NCBI RefSeq assembly: GCF_027856955.1
Contig: NZ_JAPSMD010000006.1
Coordinates: 1 to 54,341 of the forward strand
Direction of reading: 5' to 3'
Source of the DNA: Falsiroseomonas oryzae
GTDB lineage: Bacteria; Pseudomonadota; Alphaproteobacteria; Acetobacterales; Acetobacteraceae
DNA: 54,341 nt
This document shows positions 18,299-25,790 of the stretch, in pieces (the first letter of the stretch is position 1; the number at the start of each line of letters is the position of its first letter). Both the position numbers and the translations under genes were made by a program. The notes under the pieces are model-generated. The model did no database searches. It was given only the letters and a program-made list of their open reading frames with translations, and was not told where the DNA came from.

Positions 18299-19096
18299 GT
18301 GACGGGGTCGGATATCTTCGCGGTGTCGGGGTTGGGGAGTGAGACGGGGGTGAACCCGCTTGATGCTGCCCGTCGCATGGCGCGCGAGGCGCTGGGCGAG
18401 GGCGAGGTATGCGCCACCTGTGGGTCCAGGGTTGCCGGCCTGTGCCGTCCGCTCGACGCGGCAAGCCTGGACGACGTGCTGGCCGAGACGGAACAGCTCA
18501 GCCTGTCGCCGCGGGACATGCTGTTCGGCGAAGGTGACAAGGCCGCGCACATCTACACCCTGGTCCAGGGCACCGCGAAGCTCACGCGGCTGCTGCCGGA
18601 CGGGCGCGAGCAGGTGCTGGGCTTCCGGTTCGCCGGCGACGTGCTGGGCTATACCGGCGCGGACCATTATCCCTTCGCCGCGCAGCTGCTGACGCCCGCG
18701 CAGGTCTGCCGGATCGAACGCCGGCGGCTGGATGGCTTGCTGCGGCGCTATCCCGCCCTGGAGCGACGGCTTCTCGATCTCTGCGTCCAGGAACTTGCGG
18801 CCACGCAGGAGCAGCTGGTCACCGTCGGCCGCCGCACCGCCGAGGCGCGCGTCGCTGCCTTCCTGCTGTCCCTGACCGAGGCCGGCCGGCGGCGCCACCA
18901 GGTCGGGGCGGTGCTCGATATGCCGATGACGCGGGGCGATATCGCCGATTTCCTGGGCCTGACCCTGGAGACGGTGAGCCGCACCCTCACCGCCTTCCGG
19001 CGCCGCGGCTGGGTGCGGGAGCCCAGCCACGGCCGCGTCGAGCTGCTGAAGCGCGAGGCGCTGCTGGAACTGACCGACGGCAGCATGGAGGACTGA
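18299..19096 (+). CDS. Crp/Fnr-family oxygen-sensing regulator (FNR/FnrL type)
   Basis: A 265-residue regulator. N-terminal cysteines C38, C41 and C49 have the C-x2-C-x7-C spacing of alphaproteobacterial FnrL, and a fourth cysteine is at C137, so a [4Fe-4S] oxygen sensor is expected. A cNMP-type beta-roll (about 60-150) leads to a dimerisation helix and an HTH with TRGDIADFLGLTLETVSRTL. The E-x2-S-R recognition helix typical of TTGAT-binding FNR proteins is present. The frame opens with GTG at 18299; a second GTG (V18, NPLDAARR) is an equally plausible start and keeps all cysteines. It lies upstream of the CoA-transferase/GNAT gene on the same strand. Confidence 0.88.
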   Translation: MTGSDIFAVSGLGSETGVNPLDAARRMAREALGEGEVCATCGSRVAGLCRPLDAASLDDVLAETEQLSLSPRDMLFGEGDKAAHIYTLVQGTAKLTRLLPDGREQVLGFRFAGDVLGYTGADHYPFAAQLLTPAQVCRIERRRLDGLLRRYPALERRLLDLCVQELAATQEQLVTVGRRTAEARVAAFLLSLTEAGRRRHQVGAVLDMPMTRGDIADFLGLTLETVSRTLTAFRRRGWVREPSHGRVELLKREALLELTDGSMED

Positions 19097-19199
19097 CCCG
19101 GCACCGCCCCTGGCGCCGCGGCCTTCCACTTGCGAAGATCGCGCGGCGGCCGCCGGCTTCCCCCGGAGCGCCGCCAGATGGCCAAGAGGCGGGCGGACC

Positions 19200-21053
19200 A
19201 TGGACATCCGCGCCACAGGTGCGGCACCGGATATCCTGACGCCGGAGGCGGCGGTGCGCAGCATCACGCCCGGCAGCCGCATCTTCCTGGGCTCCGCCTG
19301 CGCGACGCCGCAGGCCCTGATCGCCGCGCTGGAAGCCATGGCCTCCCCGCCCGCCGACGTGGAACTTGTCAGCTTCGTCGCCGGCATGCCGCCCGGCGGG
19401 TCGCCCGCGCTGCGTTCCCGCTTCCGCCACCGCATCTTCTTCGTCGGCAGCGACATGCGGGCGGCGGTGGCCAGCGGGCTGGCCGACTATGTCCCGATCG
19501 CGCTGGACGAGGTGCCGGCCCTGCTGGCGAGCGGGCGGCTGCGCATCGACCTCGCGCTGCTGCAGGTCTCGCCACCCGATCCGCGCGGCTTCGTCAGCCT
19601 CGGCGTCTCGGTCGAGCTGGGGCCGGCCGTGCTCGCCACGGGCTGCCGGGCGATCGCGGAGATGCTGCCCGGCATGCCCCGCACCCATGGCGAGAGCTTC
19701 GTGCCGGCGGGACGCTTCGCCGCGCTGGTGCCGGTGACGGGCGGGGTCGCCGAATACCTCCACCCGCCACTGGACGCCGAGGTCGCGCGCCGCGTGGCGC
19801 GGCACGCCGCCTCCGTCATCGAGGACGGATCGACGCTGCATGTCGGCATGGGCCGCCTGCCGAACGAGGCGCTGCGCCATCTGGCGGACCGTCGCGACCT
19901 GGGCTTCCACGGCGACGTGGTGATGGACGGGGTGCTGGACCTCGTCGAGGCCGGGGCGCTGACCGGCGCGCGCAAGCGCAGCTATCCCGGCCGCGTCGTC
20001 GCAAGCCGGGCATTCGGTAGCGCGCGGCTCTATGCCGCGCTGGACGACAACCCGCTCTTCGCCTTCCTGCCCATCGAGCGCGCCTGCGACCAGGCGCTGC
20101 TGGCCTCCGAGCCGAAGCTGGTCTCGCTGACGCAGGCCTTCGCGGTAGACCTGACCGGCCAGGCGACGGTGGACCATGCCGAGGGCACGCTCTACGGCGG
20201 CATCTCCACCCAGCCTGCCTTCCTGCGCGCCGCCGCGCGCTCCGCCGGCGGCAAGCCGATCATCTGCCTGCCCGCCACCGCGCCGGACGGCCAGTCCAAC
20301 ATCCGCGACCTGCTGCCGCCCGGGGCCGCCGTGGGCGTGCCGCGCGCGGATGTGCACTTCGTCGCCACGGAGCACGGCATCGCGCATCTGTTCGGGAAAT
20401 CCCTGCGCGAGCGCGCCCTGGCCCTGATCGAGATCGCCGACCCCGCGCATCGCCCCGCTCTGCTCGATGCGGCCAAGGCGCGCGGCCTGCTGCCCGCCGG
20501 GCAGCGCCTCGCCTCGCAACGCCCCTATCCGGTGGAGGAGGAGCGGCGCGTTGCGCTCAAGGACGGGGCCGAGGTGTTGATCCGCCCGACCCGCGCCGGC
20601 GACGCGCCCGCGGTGCAGGCGCTGTTCCATCGGCTGAGCGAGGAGGACCGCTACACGCGCTTCTTCGCACGGCTCCGCAGCCTGTCGCAGCAGGAGGCCG
20701 AGCGGCTCTGCAACGTGGACCATGACACCGCCGTCGCCTTCCTGGCCGTCACCGGCCCGCGCGAGGCGGAGGAAGCTGTGGCCAGCGCCTGCTATTTCCT
20801 CGATCCGCGCAGCAACCTGGCGGAGGTGGCCTATATGGTCGCACCGGCGTGGCAGGGGCGCGGGCTCGGCGCTGCGCTGCAGTCCCGCCTTCAGGACTAT
20901 GCCCAGGCGCGCGGCGTGCGCGGCTTCGTCGCGGCGATCCTGCCGCGCAACGCGCGCATGAAGCGCCTCGCGGCCACCTCGGCCGGACGGGTGACGATCG
21001 AGCGGGAGGAGGACGAGGTGCGCATGACGATCATGTTCGAGGCCCCGGCATGA
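19200..21053 (+). CDS. Acetyl-CoA hydrolase/CoA-transferase fused to a GNAT domain
   Basis: A 617-residue fusion. The N-terminal ~430 residues are a class I CoA-transferase/acetyl-CoA hydrolase (Cat1/4-hydroxybutyrate CoA-transferase type). Its landmarks are HVGMGRLPNEAL, VDLTGQ, YGGISTQP and the late family motif TEHGIAHLFGKSLRERA. The C-terminal ~150 residues are a GNAT domain with AYMVAPAWQGRGLGAALQSRL. This two-domain architecture is known in bacteria, but the acceptor is not established. The motif before VDLTGQ reads QAFA, where many CoA-transferases have a glutamate-containing version. The gene overlaps the next one by 4 bases (ATGA) and follows the FNR gene by 103 bases, so redox-linked expression is plausible. 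Confidence 0.88.
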   Translation: MDIRATGAAPDILTPEAAVRSITPGSRIFLGSACATPQALIAALEAMASPPADVELVSFVAGMPPGGSPALRSRFRHRIFFVGSDMRAAVASGLADYVPIALDEVPALLASGRLRIDLALLQVSPPDPRGFVSLGVSVELGPAVLATGCRAIAEMLPGMPRTHGESFVPAGRFAALVPVTGGVAEYLHPPLDAEVARRVARHAASVIEDGSTLHVGMGRLPNEALRHLADRRDLGFHGDVVMDGVLDLVEAGALTGARKRSYPGRVVASRAFGSARLYAALDDNPLFAFLPIERACDQALLASEPKLVSLTQAFAVDLTGQATVDHAEGTLYGGISTQPAFLRAAARSAGGKPIICLPATAPDGQSNIRDLLPPGAAVGVPRADVHFVATEHGIAHLFGKSLRERALALIEIADPAHRPALLDAAKARGLLPAGQRLASQRPYPVEEERRVALKDGAEVLIRPTRAGDAPAVQALFHRLSEEDRYTRFFARLRSLSQQEAERLCNVDHDTAVAFLAVTGPREAEEAVASACYFLDPRSNLAEVAYMVAPAWQGRGLGAALQSRLQDYAQARGVRGFVAAILPRNARMKRLAATSAGRVTIEREEDEVRMTIMFEAPA

Positions 21054-22210
21054 GCGCCGGCGACACCGCCGGCGTGCCGCCCGGCATCTCCGCCGCCGCG
21101 CGCCTCTACGGCCCAGCCGAGGAGGTGGTGCATGCCGGCGAGCCGGGGCGCGAGATGTTCGTCGTGATCTCCGGCGAGGTGGAGGTGCTCGGCACGGATG
21201 GCGCGACGGAAAGCCGTCTGGGCCCCGGCGGCGTGTTCGGCGAGATCGCTCTGGTGGATGGCGGCCCGCGGATGCGCAGCGTGCGCGCCGGCCCGAGTGG
21301 CGCACGGCTGCTGCCGGTGGACGAGGCACGCTTCGTCTACCTGGTCAGCCAGCAGCCTGCCTTCGCGCTCTCGGTCATCGCGTCGCTGGTGCGCTACCAG
21401 CGCGGCACGCCGGCGCCGCCCCCCCGCGATGCCACGTTCCGTCGCGCGCCGGGCGGCTTCCAGGCCGTGGAGCTGCGGCCGGGGCTGCTGCAATTGCGGT
21501 CCCTGTCACGCGCCGCCAACGCGTACCTGATCGTCGGCGACCGCCGCCGCGTGCTGGTCGATGCCGGCTTCGCCTCGACAGCGCCGGCCCTGGCCGCGGC
21601 GCTGACCGAGGCCGGCCATCCTGCCGACACGCTCGACCTGGTGGTGCTGACGCACGAGCATGCCGACCACGCCGCGGGGGTCGGCTGCCTGCCGGCTGGG
21701 CCGCTGGTTGCCGCGCATCGGCTGGCGGCGACGAAGATCGTCCATGGCGACGACTTCGCCACGGTGCGCGACCTGTTCGGCGAGAACGCGCCCCCCGCCC
21801 GCGTGGACCTGACGCTGGAGGAGGGATCCGTCATCGCGGCGCCGCCCTGGCGCTTCACCGTCCTGCACACCCCGGGCCACACCTCCGGCAGCATCTCGCT
21901 GCACGATCCGGACAGCGGGACGCTGATCTCCGGCGACACGGTGATGGGCGGAGGCGCGCTGGGCGGCATCTTCGCGTCCGGCAACATCAGCGACTACGCG
22001 CTGTCGCTCGAGCGCCTGGCCGCGCTGCGCCCGCGGCTGCTGCTGCCTGGGCATGGCGCCGTGTCGGGCCAGGCGGAGGCGGAACTCGGCGTCGCGGTTG
22101 GCCGAGCGCGGGGGTTGCTGGCCGAGACGCGCGACATCTTTGGCGCGATGGGCAGCATGACACAGGGGTTGGAAGCGATCCTGCGCTCGGTGCGGGCGTT
22201 GGCCAGGTGA
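21050..22210 (+). CDS. Cyclic-nucleotide-binding domain fused to metallo-beta-lactamase-fold hydrolase
   Basis: A 386-residue fusion. Residues ~18-118 form a cNMP-binding beta-roll with the phosphate-binding cassette FGEIALVDGGPRMRSVRA (63-80). Residues ~135-386 are an MBL-fold hydrolase with HEHADH at 202-207, HTPGHTSG, SGDTV and PGHG completing the metal site. The ATG at 21050 overlaps the stop of the CoA-transferase/GNAT gene, so the proteins are made together. A ligand-gated hydrolase acting on a CoA thioester or related metabolite is a reasonable guess. The substrate and the nucleotide are unknown. It ends 24 bases before the left attachment repeat of the island. Confidence 0.85.
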   Translation: MSAGDTAGVPPGISAAARLYGPAEEVVHAGEPGREMFVVISGEVEVLGTDGATESRLGPGGVFGEIALVDGGPRMRSVRAGPSGARLLPVDEARFVYLVSQQPAFALSVIASLVRYQRGTPAPPPRDATFRRAPGGFQAVELRPGLLQLRSLSRAANAYLIVGDRRRVLVDAGFASTAPALAAALTEAGHPADTLDLVVLTHEHADHAAGVGCLPAGPLVAAHRLAATKIVHGDDFATVRDLFGENAPPARVDLTLEEGSVIAAPPWRFTVLHTPGHTSGSISLHDPDSGTLISGDTVMGGGALGGIFASGNISDYALSLERLAALRPRLLLPGHGAVSGQAEAELGVAVGRARGLLAETRDIFGAMGSMTQGLEAILRSVRALAR

Positions 22211-22233
22211 CAGCCGCAACACGCCGGGCCGCC

Positions 22234-22263
22234 GCTGGTGCTGCTGGAGAGGATTGAACTCTC
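22234..22263 (+). repeat. Left attachment site (attL), tRNA-Thr 3'-end fragment
   Basis: Thirty bases identical to 53013-53042. They cover the T-arm, acceptor strand and encoded CCA of tRNA-Thr plus two flanking bases. No tRNA body is present here, so this is the displaced copy produced by integration. It lies 24 bases after the stop of the CNB/MBL gene. Confidence 0.9.
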
Positions 22264-22818
22264 TCCAGAAGCCACGAATTGCCAGGAAAACCAAGCATGA
22301 ATCGAGGGTGCCGAACGAAGACTTTGTAGCACATCGGTGTAGTCGCTCCTAGAGCGCGGCCATACCGAGTGTGAGGTTCCGACATACCCCTTCTGGCGCC
22401 ACGTAGCCGCGCTGGCGTGAGCAAAGGCCGCGCAACTCGGTCGCCAATGCCGGCCGCGTCGACCAATTGGTGACCGCTGCCGCGATCCGGCGGGCCCTGC
22501 CCAGCAAGATCAAAGGTTGTCCGCGCCCGAGCCAGTCCGCGATAGCGGCGGGCGCCTCGTCGAGCGCGTTGCGGAGTGGGCGCTGGCAGGGTGCGGCCGC
22601 TACGTGGTGGCATCCGCCATGGTCACGACGAGCGCGCCCTGTTGCCCGCGGGTGCGGTCTGACCGATGGAGCGCTGACCCATCCGCGCTGCCGTCGGCGC
22701 GTGCCGAAGCCCAAACGTGCGGAAGGTTGATCGACGGCCGATGGCAGGACCGCTCCCCACCCTTGCGGAAGCTCCGTCAAAGCGCGTCAGAGCACGCGCC
22801 CAGCTGCCCAGCACCGAC
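22264..22818. other. Left-end inner region of the island, no convincing gene
   Basis: About 555 bases without a supportable gene. The 11-mer CTTTGTAGCAC at 22322-22332 recurs beside the integrase at 52946-52956 in the same orientation and may be an integrase arm-type site. Open frames here (for example 22349-22780 on the minus strand) have no recognisable motif and an unlikely Arg/Pro/Gly-rich composition. I see no other structure. Confidence 0.5.
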
Positions 22819-23070
22819 TCACGACAGCGCCCGGTAATGCCGGACCACCGCGCCCACGATCGCACCCAGGGTGCGCGCTCGGGCGATGCGGTCGTCTGCG
22901 CCCTCGCGCCGTGCCACCCAGTTCCCGCCAGCGCGCTCAAGGCGGACCCGGTAGCCCTCGGCGAGGTCGAGCCAGCGGAAGCCGTCGCCGCGGTGGATGC
23001 GGATGTCGCGGCCGTCCACCCGCCGCACCAGCGGGCGCGGCAGGCGCCGGTCGGATCGATAGCCGGCCAC
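22819..23070 (-). CDS. Small protein of the ku operon, unknown (hypB)
   Basis: An 83-residue basic protein (RSDRRLPRPLVRRVDGRDIRIHRGDG) without signal peptide or membrane segment. The C-terminal part, TLGAIVGAVVRHYRALS, is a short amphipathic helix. It begins 4 bases after the stop of hypA and is the last gene of a four-gene minus-strand run: ku, SRAP-like, hypA, hypB. The basic surface and position suggest a nucleic-acid-linked or accessory role in end joining. This is inference from context only. Confidence 0.6.
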   Translation of the reverse strand: MAGYRSDRRLPRPLVRRVDGRDIRIHRGDGFRWLDLAEGYRVRLERAGGNWVARREGADDRIARARTLGAIVGAVVRHYRALS

Positions 23071-23074
23071 GGCC

Positions 23075-23440
23075 CTACCCCGCCGCGAACATCAGGCGCA
23101 GGTCGCGACGCGCCCCGGCCGGCACCACCGCGACGAACAGGATCGCGCCGCCTGTCCCGGCCAGCACCTTCGCCCGCACGCGCCGCAGGTCGGCGAGCGC
23201 CGCGTCCACCTGGGCCGCGAGCGCCGCGCGGTCGGGCTCGTCCATCCCGGCGGCACAGTCCGCCACGTCGCGCATGAGGTCCGCGAAGGTGTGCCAGGCG
23301 TCCTGCCTTGCCTCGTCCCGCTCGAGCTCGTCGGCGCCGACCACCTGATGCACCGCCGCCGCTGCCGCCATCCGCACCAGCTCCGTGCCGGTGGCGGGTC
23401 GCATCGGCGGCAAGGGTCCCGGCCCTTCACCCCAGGGCAT
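23075..23440 (-). CDS. Small protein of the ku operon, unknown (hypA)
   Basis: A 121-residue protein, mostly helical, with two likely long helices (about 24-65 and 70-95). It then has a hydrophobic strand, ILFVAVVPAGARRDLRLMF, at the end. I used the ATG at 23440, which overlaps the SRAP-like gene by 14 bases. An alternative ATG at 23404 gives a 109-residue form without overlap. No known family is recognised. Its place between the SRAP-like gene and hypB makes cotranscription with ku likely. Confidence 0.6.
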   Translation of the reverse strand: MPWGEGPGPLPPMRPATGTELVRMAAAAAVHQVVGADELERDEARQDAWHTFADLMRDVADCAAGMDEPDRAALAAQVDAALADLRRVRAKVLAGTGGAILFVAVVPAGARRDLRLMFAAG

Positions 23441-24101
23441 GGGGATGTGCCCCCAGCTTTGACGTCGCAAGGTCCGTCCGCTGCTCGCGCGGCGCCCAGA
23501 AGCGGCTGCCGGGAGCCCAGTCGGCGAGCTGCCGCGCCACTGGCAGCGGCGATGGCCGGGATTGCGTGCCCCGGACCGCCTGGGCGCGCAGCCACGCCGG
23601 CGGCGCGGGGCGCTCGACGAGGGCAAGGTCCGCCGCGGTCAGCGCACCCTCGGCAATCCAGCTCGGCCACATCGACGCGGGCAACAGCACCGGCATCCGG
23701 GCGTGCGCCGGTGCGAGAAGCTCGTTGGCCTCCGTGGTGACGATCGCGAAGCGCGGCCCGCCGGGGCCGTCCTCCCACACCGCCGCGATAGCGACGCTCA
23801 CCCCGTCCGCGACCCGCACCGCGATCGGCGTGCGCTTCACCCCGCGCTGCGTGTAGCCGTCCATCGCGACCAGGCAGCGCCCGCGCCGCGCCATGCGCCG
23901 CCCGCGCATCCGCTCGACCGGCACCTGCAGCACCGGGCGGCGCGGGTCCGATGGCGTGGGGATGCCCCAGCGCATCGCCGCGGGCACCACATCGCCCGTG
24001 TCGGGCGCGCGCATCAGGACGAGGCAGGGATCCCCGGGCCGCCGGTCGTAAGGCGGCACGCCGAGCACCTCCGGCTCACCCTGCAGCACGCCGCGGGGCA
24101 T
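23427..24101 (-). CDS. Degenerate SRAP-family (YedK/HMCES-like) protein
   Basis: A 224-residue SRAP-fold homologue. Landmarks are PPYDRRPGDPCLVL (usual YNxAPxQ strand), MRWGIPTPSD, RCLVAMDGY (usual RCLVPADGFYEW) and VTTEANELLAPAHARMPVLLP (usual TTEAN..HDRMPVIL). Canonical SRAP proteins start MCGR, and Cys2 crosslinks abasic sites. Here residue 2 is Pro, the supporting Asn is Asp19, and the Glu of FYEW is Gln85, while the histidine H133 is kept. The protein is therefore probably unable to make the canonical thiazolidine crosslink, though it may still bind DNA. The start overlaps the ku 3' end by 26 bases. An upstream ATG at 24140 adds 13 residues and no MCGR. Confidence 0.8.
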   Translation of the reverse strand: MPRGVLQGEPEVLGVPPYDRRPGDPCLVLMRAPDTGDVVPAAMRWGIPTPSDPRRPVLQVPVERMRGRRMARRGRCLVAMDGYTQRGVKRTPIAVRVADGVSVAIAAVWEDGPGGPRFAIVTTEANELLAPAHARMPVLLPASMWPSWIAEGALTAADLALVERPAPPAWLRAQAVRGTQSRPSPLPVARQLADWAPGSRFWAPREQRTDLATSKLGAHPHALG

Positions 24102-25011
24102 GGGAGCCTCCCTTGCGGGGCGGCGCGCGGCGCTCCCCACTGCCGCCCCCCTTGGCGGTGCTCCCCTTCTTCGCCGCGCCCCGCGCTGGCGCGGCCCGGC
24201 GCTCTTCCTTCTTGTCGCTCGCCACCGGGCCCTGCGGCGCCTTCAGCGATCGGCGCAGCGCCTCCATGAGGTCGATGACGTTGCTCTCGGCCGGCTCCTG
24301 CGTCGGCCGGTGGACGACGCGCTCGCCCTCGGCCTTGCTCTCGACCAGCTCGCGCACGGCCTCCTTGTAGCGGTCGTGGAACTCGGCCGGGTCGAAGGGC
24401 CCCTTGGCCTGGGCGATGATCTGCTGGGCGATCTCGACCATGCGCTTGTCGATCTTCACCTCGGCGATCGTCTCGAAGGCGTCGTCCTCGCTGCGCACTT
24501 CGTCGTGGCTGTGCAGGGTGGAGAGCAGCATGCCCTTGCCGCGTGCCTCGACGGCGACGATCCGCTCCCGGCTGGACATCACCAGGCGGCCGAGGGCGAC
24601 CTGGTGCTCACCGCGCATCGCCTCGCGGATCACCGCATAGGCGTCCTGCGCGGGCTTGCCGTCGGGCACGAGGTAGTAGGGCTCGTCCCAATAGAGGCGG
24701 TCGATCTCGCGGCCGTCCACGAAGCGCTCGATGTCGATGACCTTCGTGCTCTCCAGCTTGAGCTTCTTCAGCTCCTCGTCCTCGACGACGACATACCTGT
24801 CCCGCTCGACCTGGTAGCCGCGCACCAGGTCCTTGCGTTCGACGAGGCCGTCATCCGGGTCCTTCCAGGCCTGCCGGACGCGGTTGAGGGTCTCGCGGTG
24901 CAGGAGATTGAAGTGGACCTGATCGCCCTCGCCCACCGCCTTGAAGAGCCGGACAGGGCAGGTGACGAGCGACAGTCGAAGGTGCCCCTCCCATGTCGGT
25001 CGTGCTGCCAT
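24076..25011 (-). CDS. ku: Bacterial Ku, non-homologous end-joining protein
   Basis: A 311-residue Ku protein that forms a homodimeric ring on broken DNA ends and recruits LigD. It starts MAARPTWEGHLRLSLVTCPVRLF, the standard Ku N terminus, which is why I chose the ATG at 25011 over the in-frame ATG 117 bases upstream. The beta-barrel core (about 1-200) contains GYQVERDRYVVVEDEEL and RLYWDEPYYLVPD. The C-terminal end is a long Lys/Arg/Gly/Ala-rich tail after NVIDLMEALRRSL, as in extended Ku proteins that bind DNA more tightly. It leads a four-gene minus-strand operon and faces ligD across a 300-base gap. Confidence 0.95.
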   Translation of the reverse strand: MAARPTWEGHLRLSLVTCPVRLFKAVGEGDQVHFNLLHRETLNRVRQAWKDPDDGLVERKDLVRGYQVERDRYVVVEDEELKKLKLESTKVIDIERFVDGREIDRLYWDEPYYLVPDGKPAQDAYAVIREAMRGEHQVALGRLVMSSRERIVAVEARGKGMLLSTLHSHDEVRSEDDAFETIAEVKIDKRMVEIAQQIIAQAKGPFDPAEFHDRYKEAVRELVESKAEGERVVHRPTQEPAESNVIDLMEALRRSLKAPQGPVASDKKEERRAAPARGAAKKGSTAKGGGSGERRAPPRKGGSHAPRRAAG

Positions 25012-25314
25012 GCGCGTGGTCTCGCCTGCGGTTGGTGTCGATCGTCGGGTGGTGAACGGGGGCCCGGATCGGGCGGTTTCTGTCTCTGTTCCGTCGCAGG
25101 CAGCTGACTGGAAGCTCGTGTTTTTCATGCGCTTTCCGGCCTAGTCGGCTGGACTCATTCCCAAGTTCGACAGGCGCTGGCGAACCGCCTCTCATTTCGC
25201 AGCCGAGGCTGTGGATATGTGGATACTGTGCGGATTCGGGCGGGCAACGGCCACCCAGCCGCTGCGACCGCCTGTGCAGATCGGCGTTGCCATCGTGCTT
25301 CCCGGAAGCCGCGG
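25012..25314. other. Divergent intergenic region between ku and the ligD side
   Basis: About 300 bases between outward-reading genes, so it should hold promoters for both the ku operon and the 25315-28307 genes. The minus frame continues open upstream of the ku ATG, but that extension has no Ku similarity. I see no clear -35/-10 pair or dyad operator. Confidence 0.4.
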
Positions 25315-25743
25315 ATGATCCGACTCGCGAACCTCACGTTCACGGCACTTCTCGACCACGTGCACGCGCGGCTGCTCCGCACGGCACGTGGCCGCAGCGC
25401 GCTGCCAGCGCGCGCCTACCTTGCCGACGAGGCGGGACACGTGACGATGGTCGGACTGCCGGCGCTGGAGGGCACGGCGGAGCACGAGGCGGCGGGGGCC
25501 GTGCTCGGCGTCCTGATGCGCGACCACGCGGCAGCCCATGCCGTGCTGCAACTGCCCCACCTTGCGGACCAACCGGATGGCGCCGAGGAGATCGTCGGGC
25601 TCTACGCCATCGGCGCGGCTGGGCGCGCGCTGGGGCAGCGCCGGTTCGCGGTGGAGCGTGGCGTGGACGGCCGCATCGCCCGTCTCGTGCAGCTGGCCAC
25701 GCCGCGCGGGCGGCAGACCAGGGCCGCCTCGGCGGTGGGCTGA
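25315..25743 (+). CDS. Unknown protein between ku and ligD
   Basis: A 142-residue protein starting [20 protein letters not shown], with an alpha/beta pattern and histidine-rich middle ([31 protein letters not shown]). I chose the ATG at 25315 because upstream in-frame sequence is Arg/Ala-rich and unlike protein. No family is recognised. It is followed by ligD after 47 bases on the same strand, so an NHEJ-linked role is possible but rests only on position. Confidence 0.55.
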   Translation: MIRLANLTFTALLDHVHARLLRTARGRSALPARAYLADEAGHVTMVGLPALEGTAEHEAAGAVLGVLMRDHAAAHAVLQLPHLADQPDGAEEIVGLYAIGAAGRALGQRRFAVERGVDGRIARLVQLATPRGRQTRAASAVG

Positions 25744-25790
25744 GGCGCCGCCCCTCAGAACGCAACCGCAAGGGAGGCGTTCAGGCGGTC

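Noticed and set aside
19097-19199. FNR box upstream of the CoA-transferase/GNAT gene
   Set aside because: TTGCG-AAGA-TCGCG near 19130 is only a loose resemblance to TTGAT-N4-ATCAA. The second half-site does not match.
18987-21329. A 780-codon minus-strand open frame
   Set aside because: Shadow of the CoA-transferase/GNAT and CNB/MBL genes, which have clear motifs on the plus strand.
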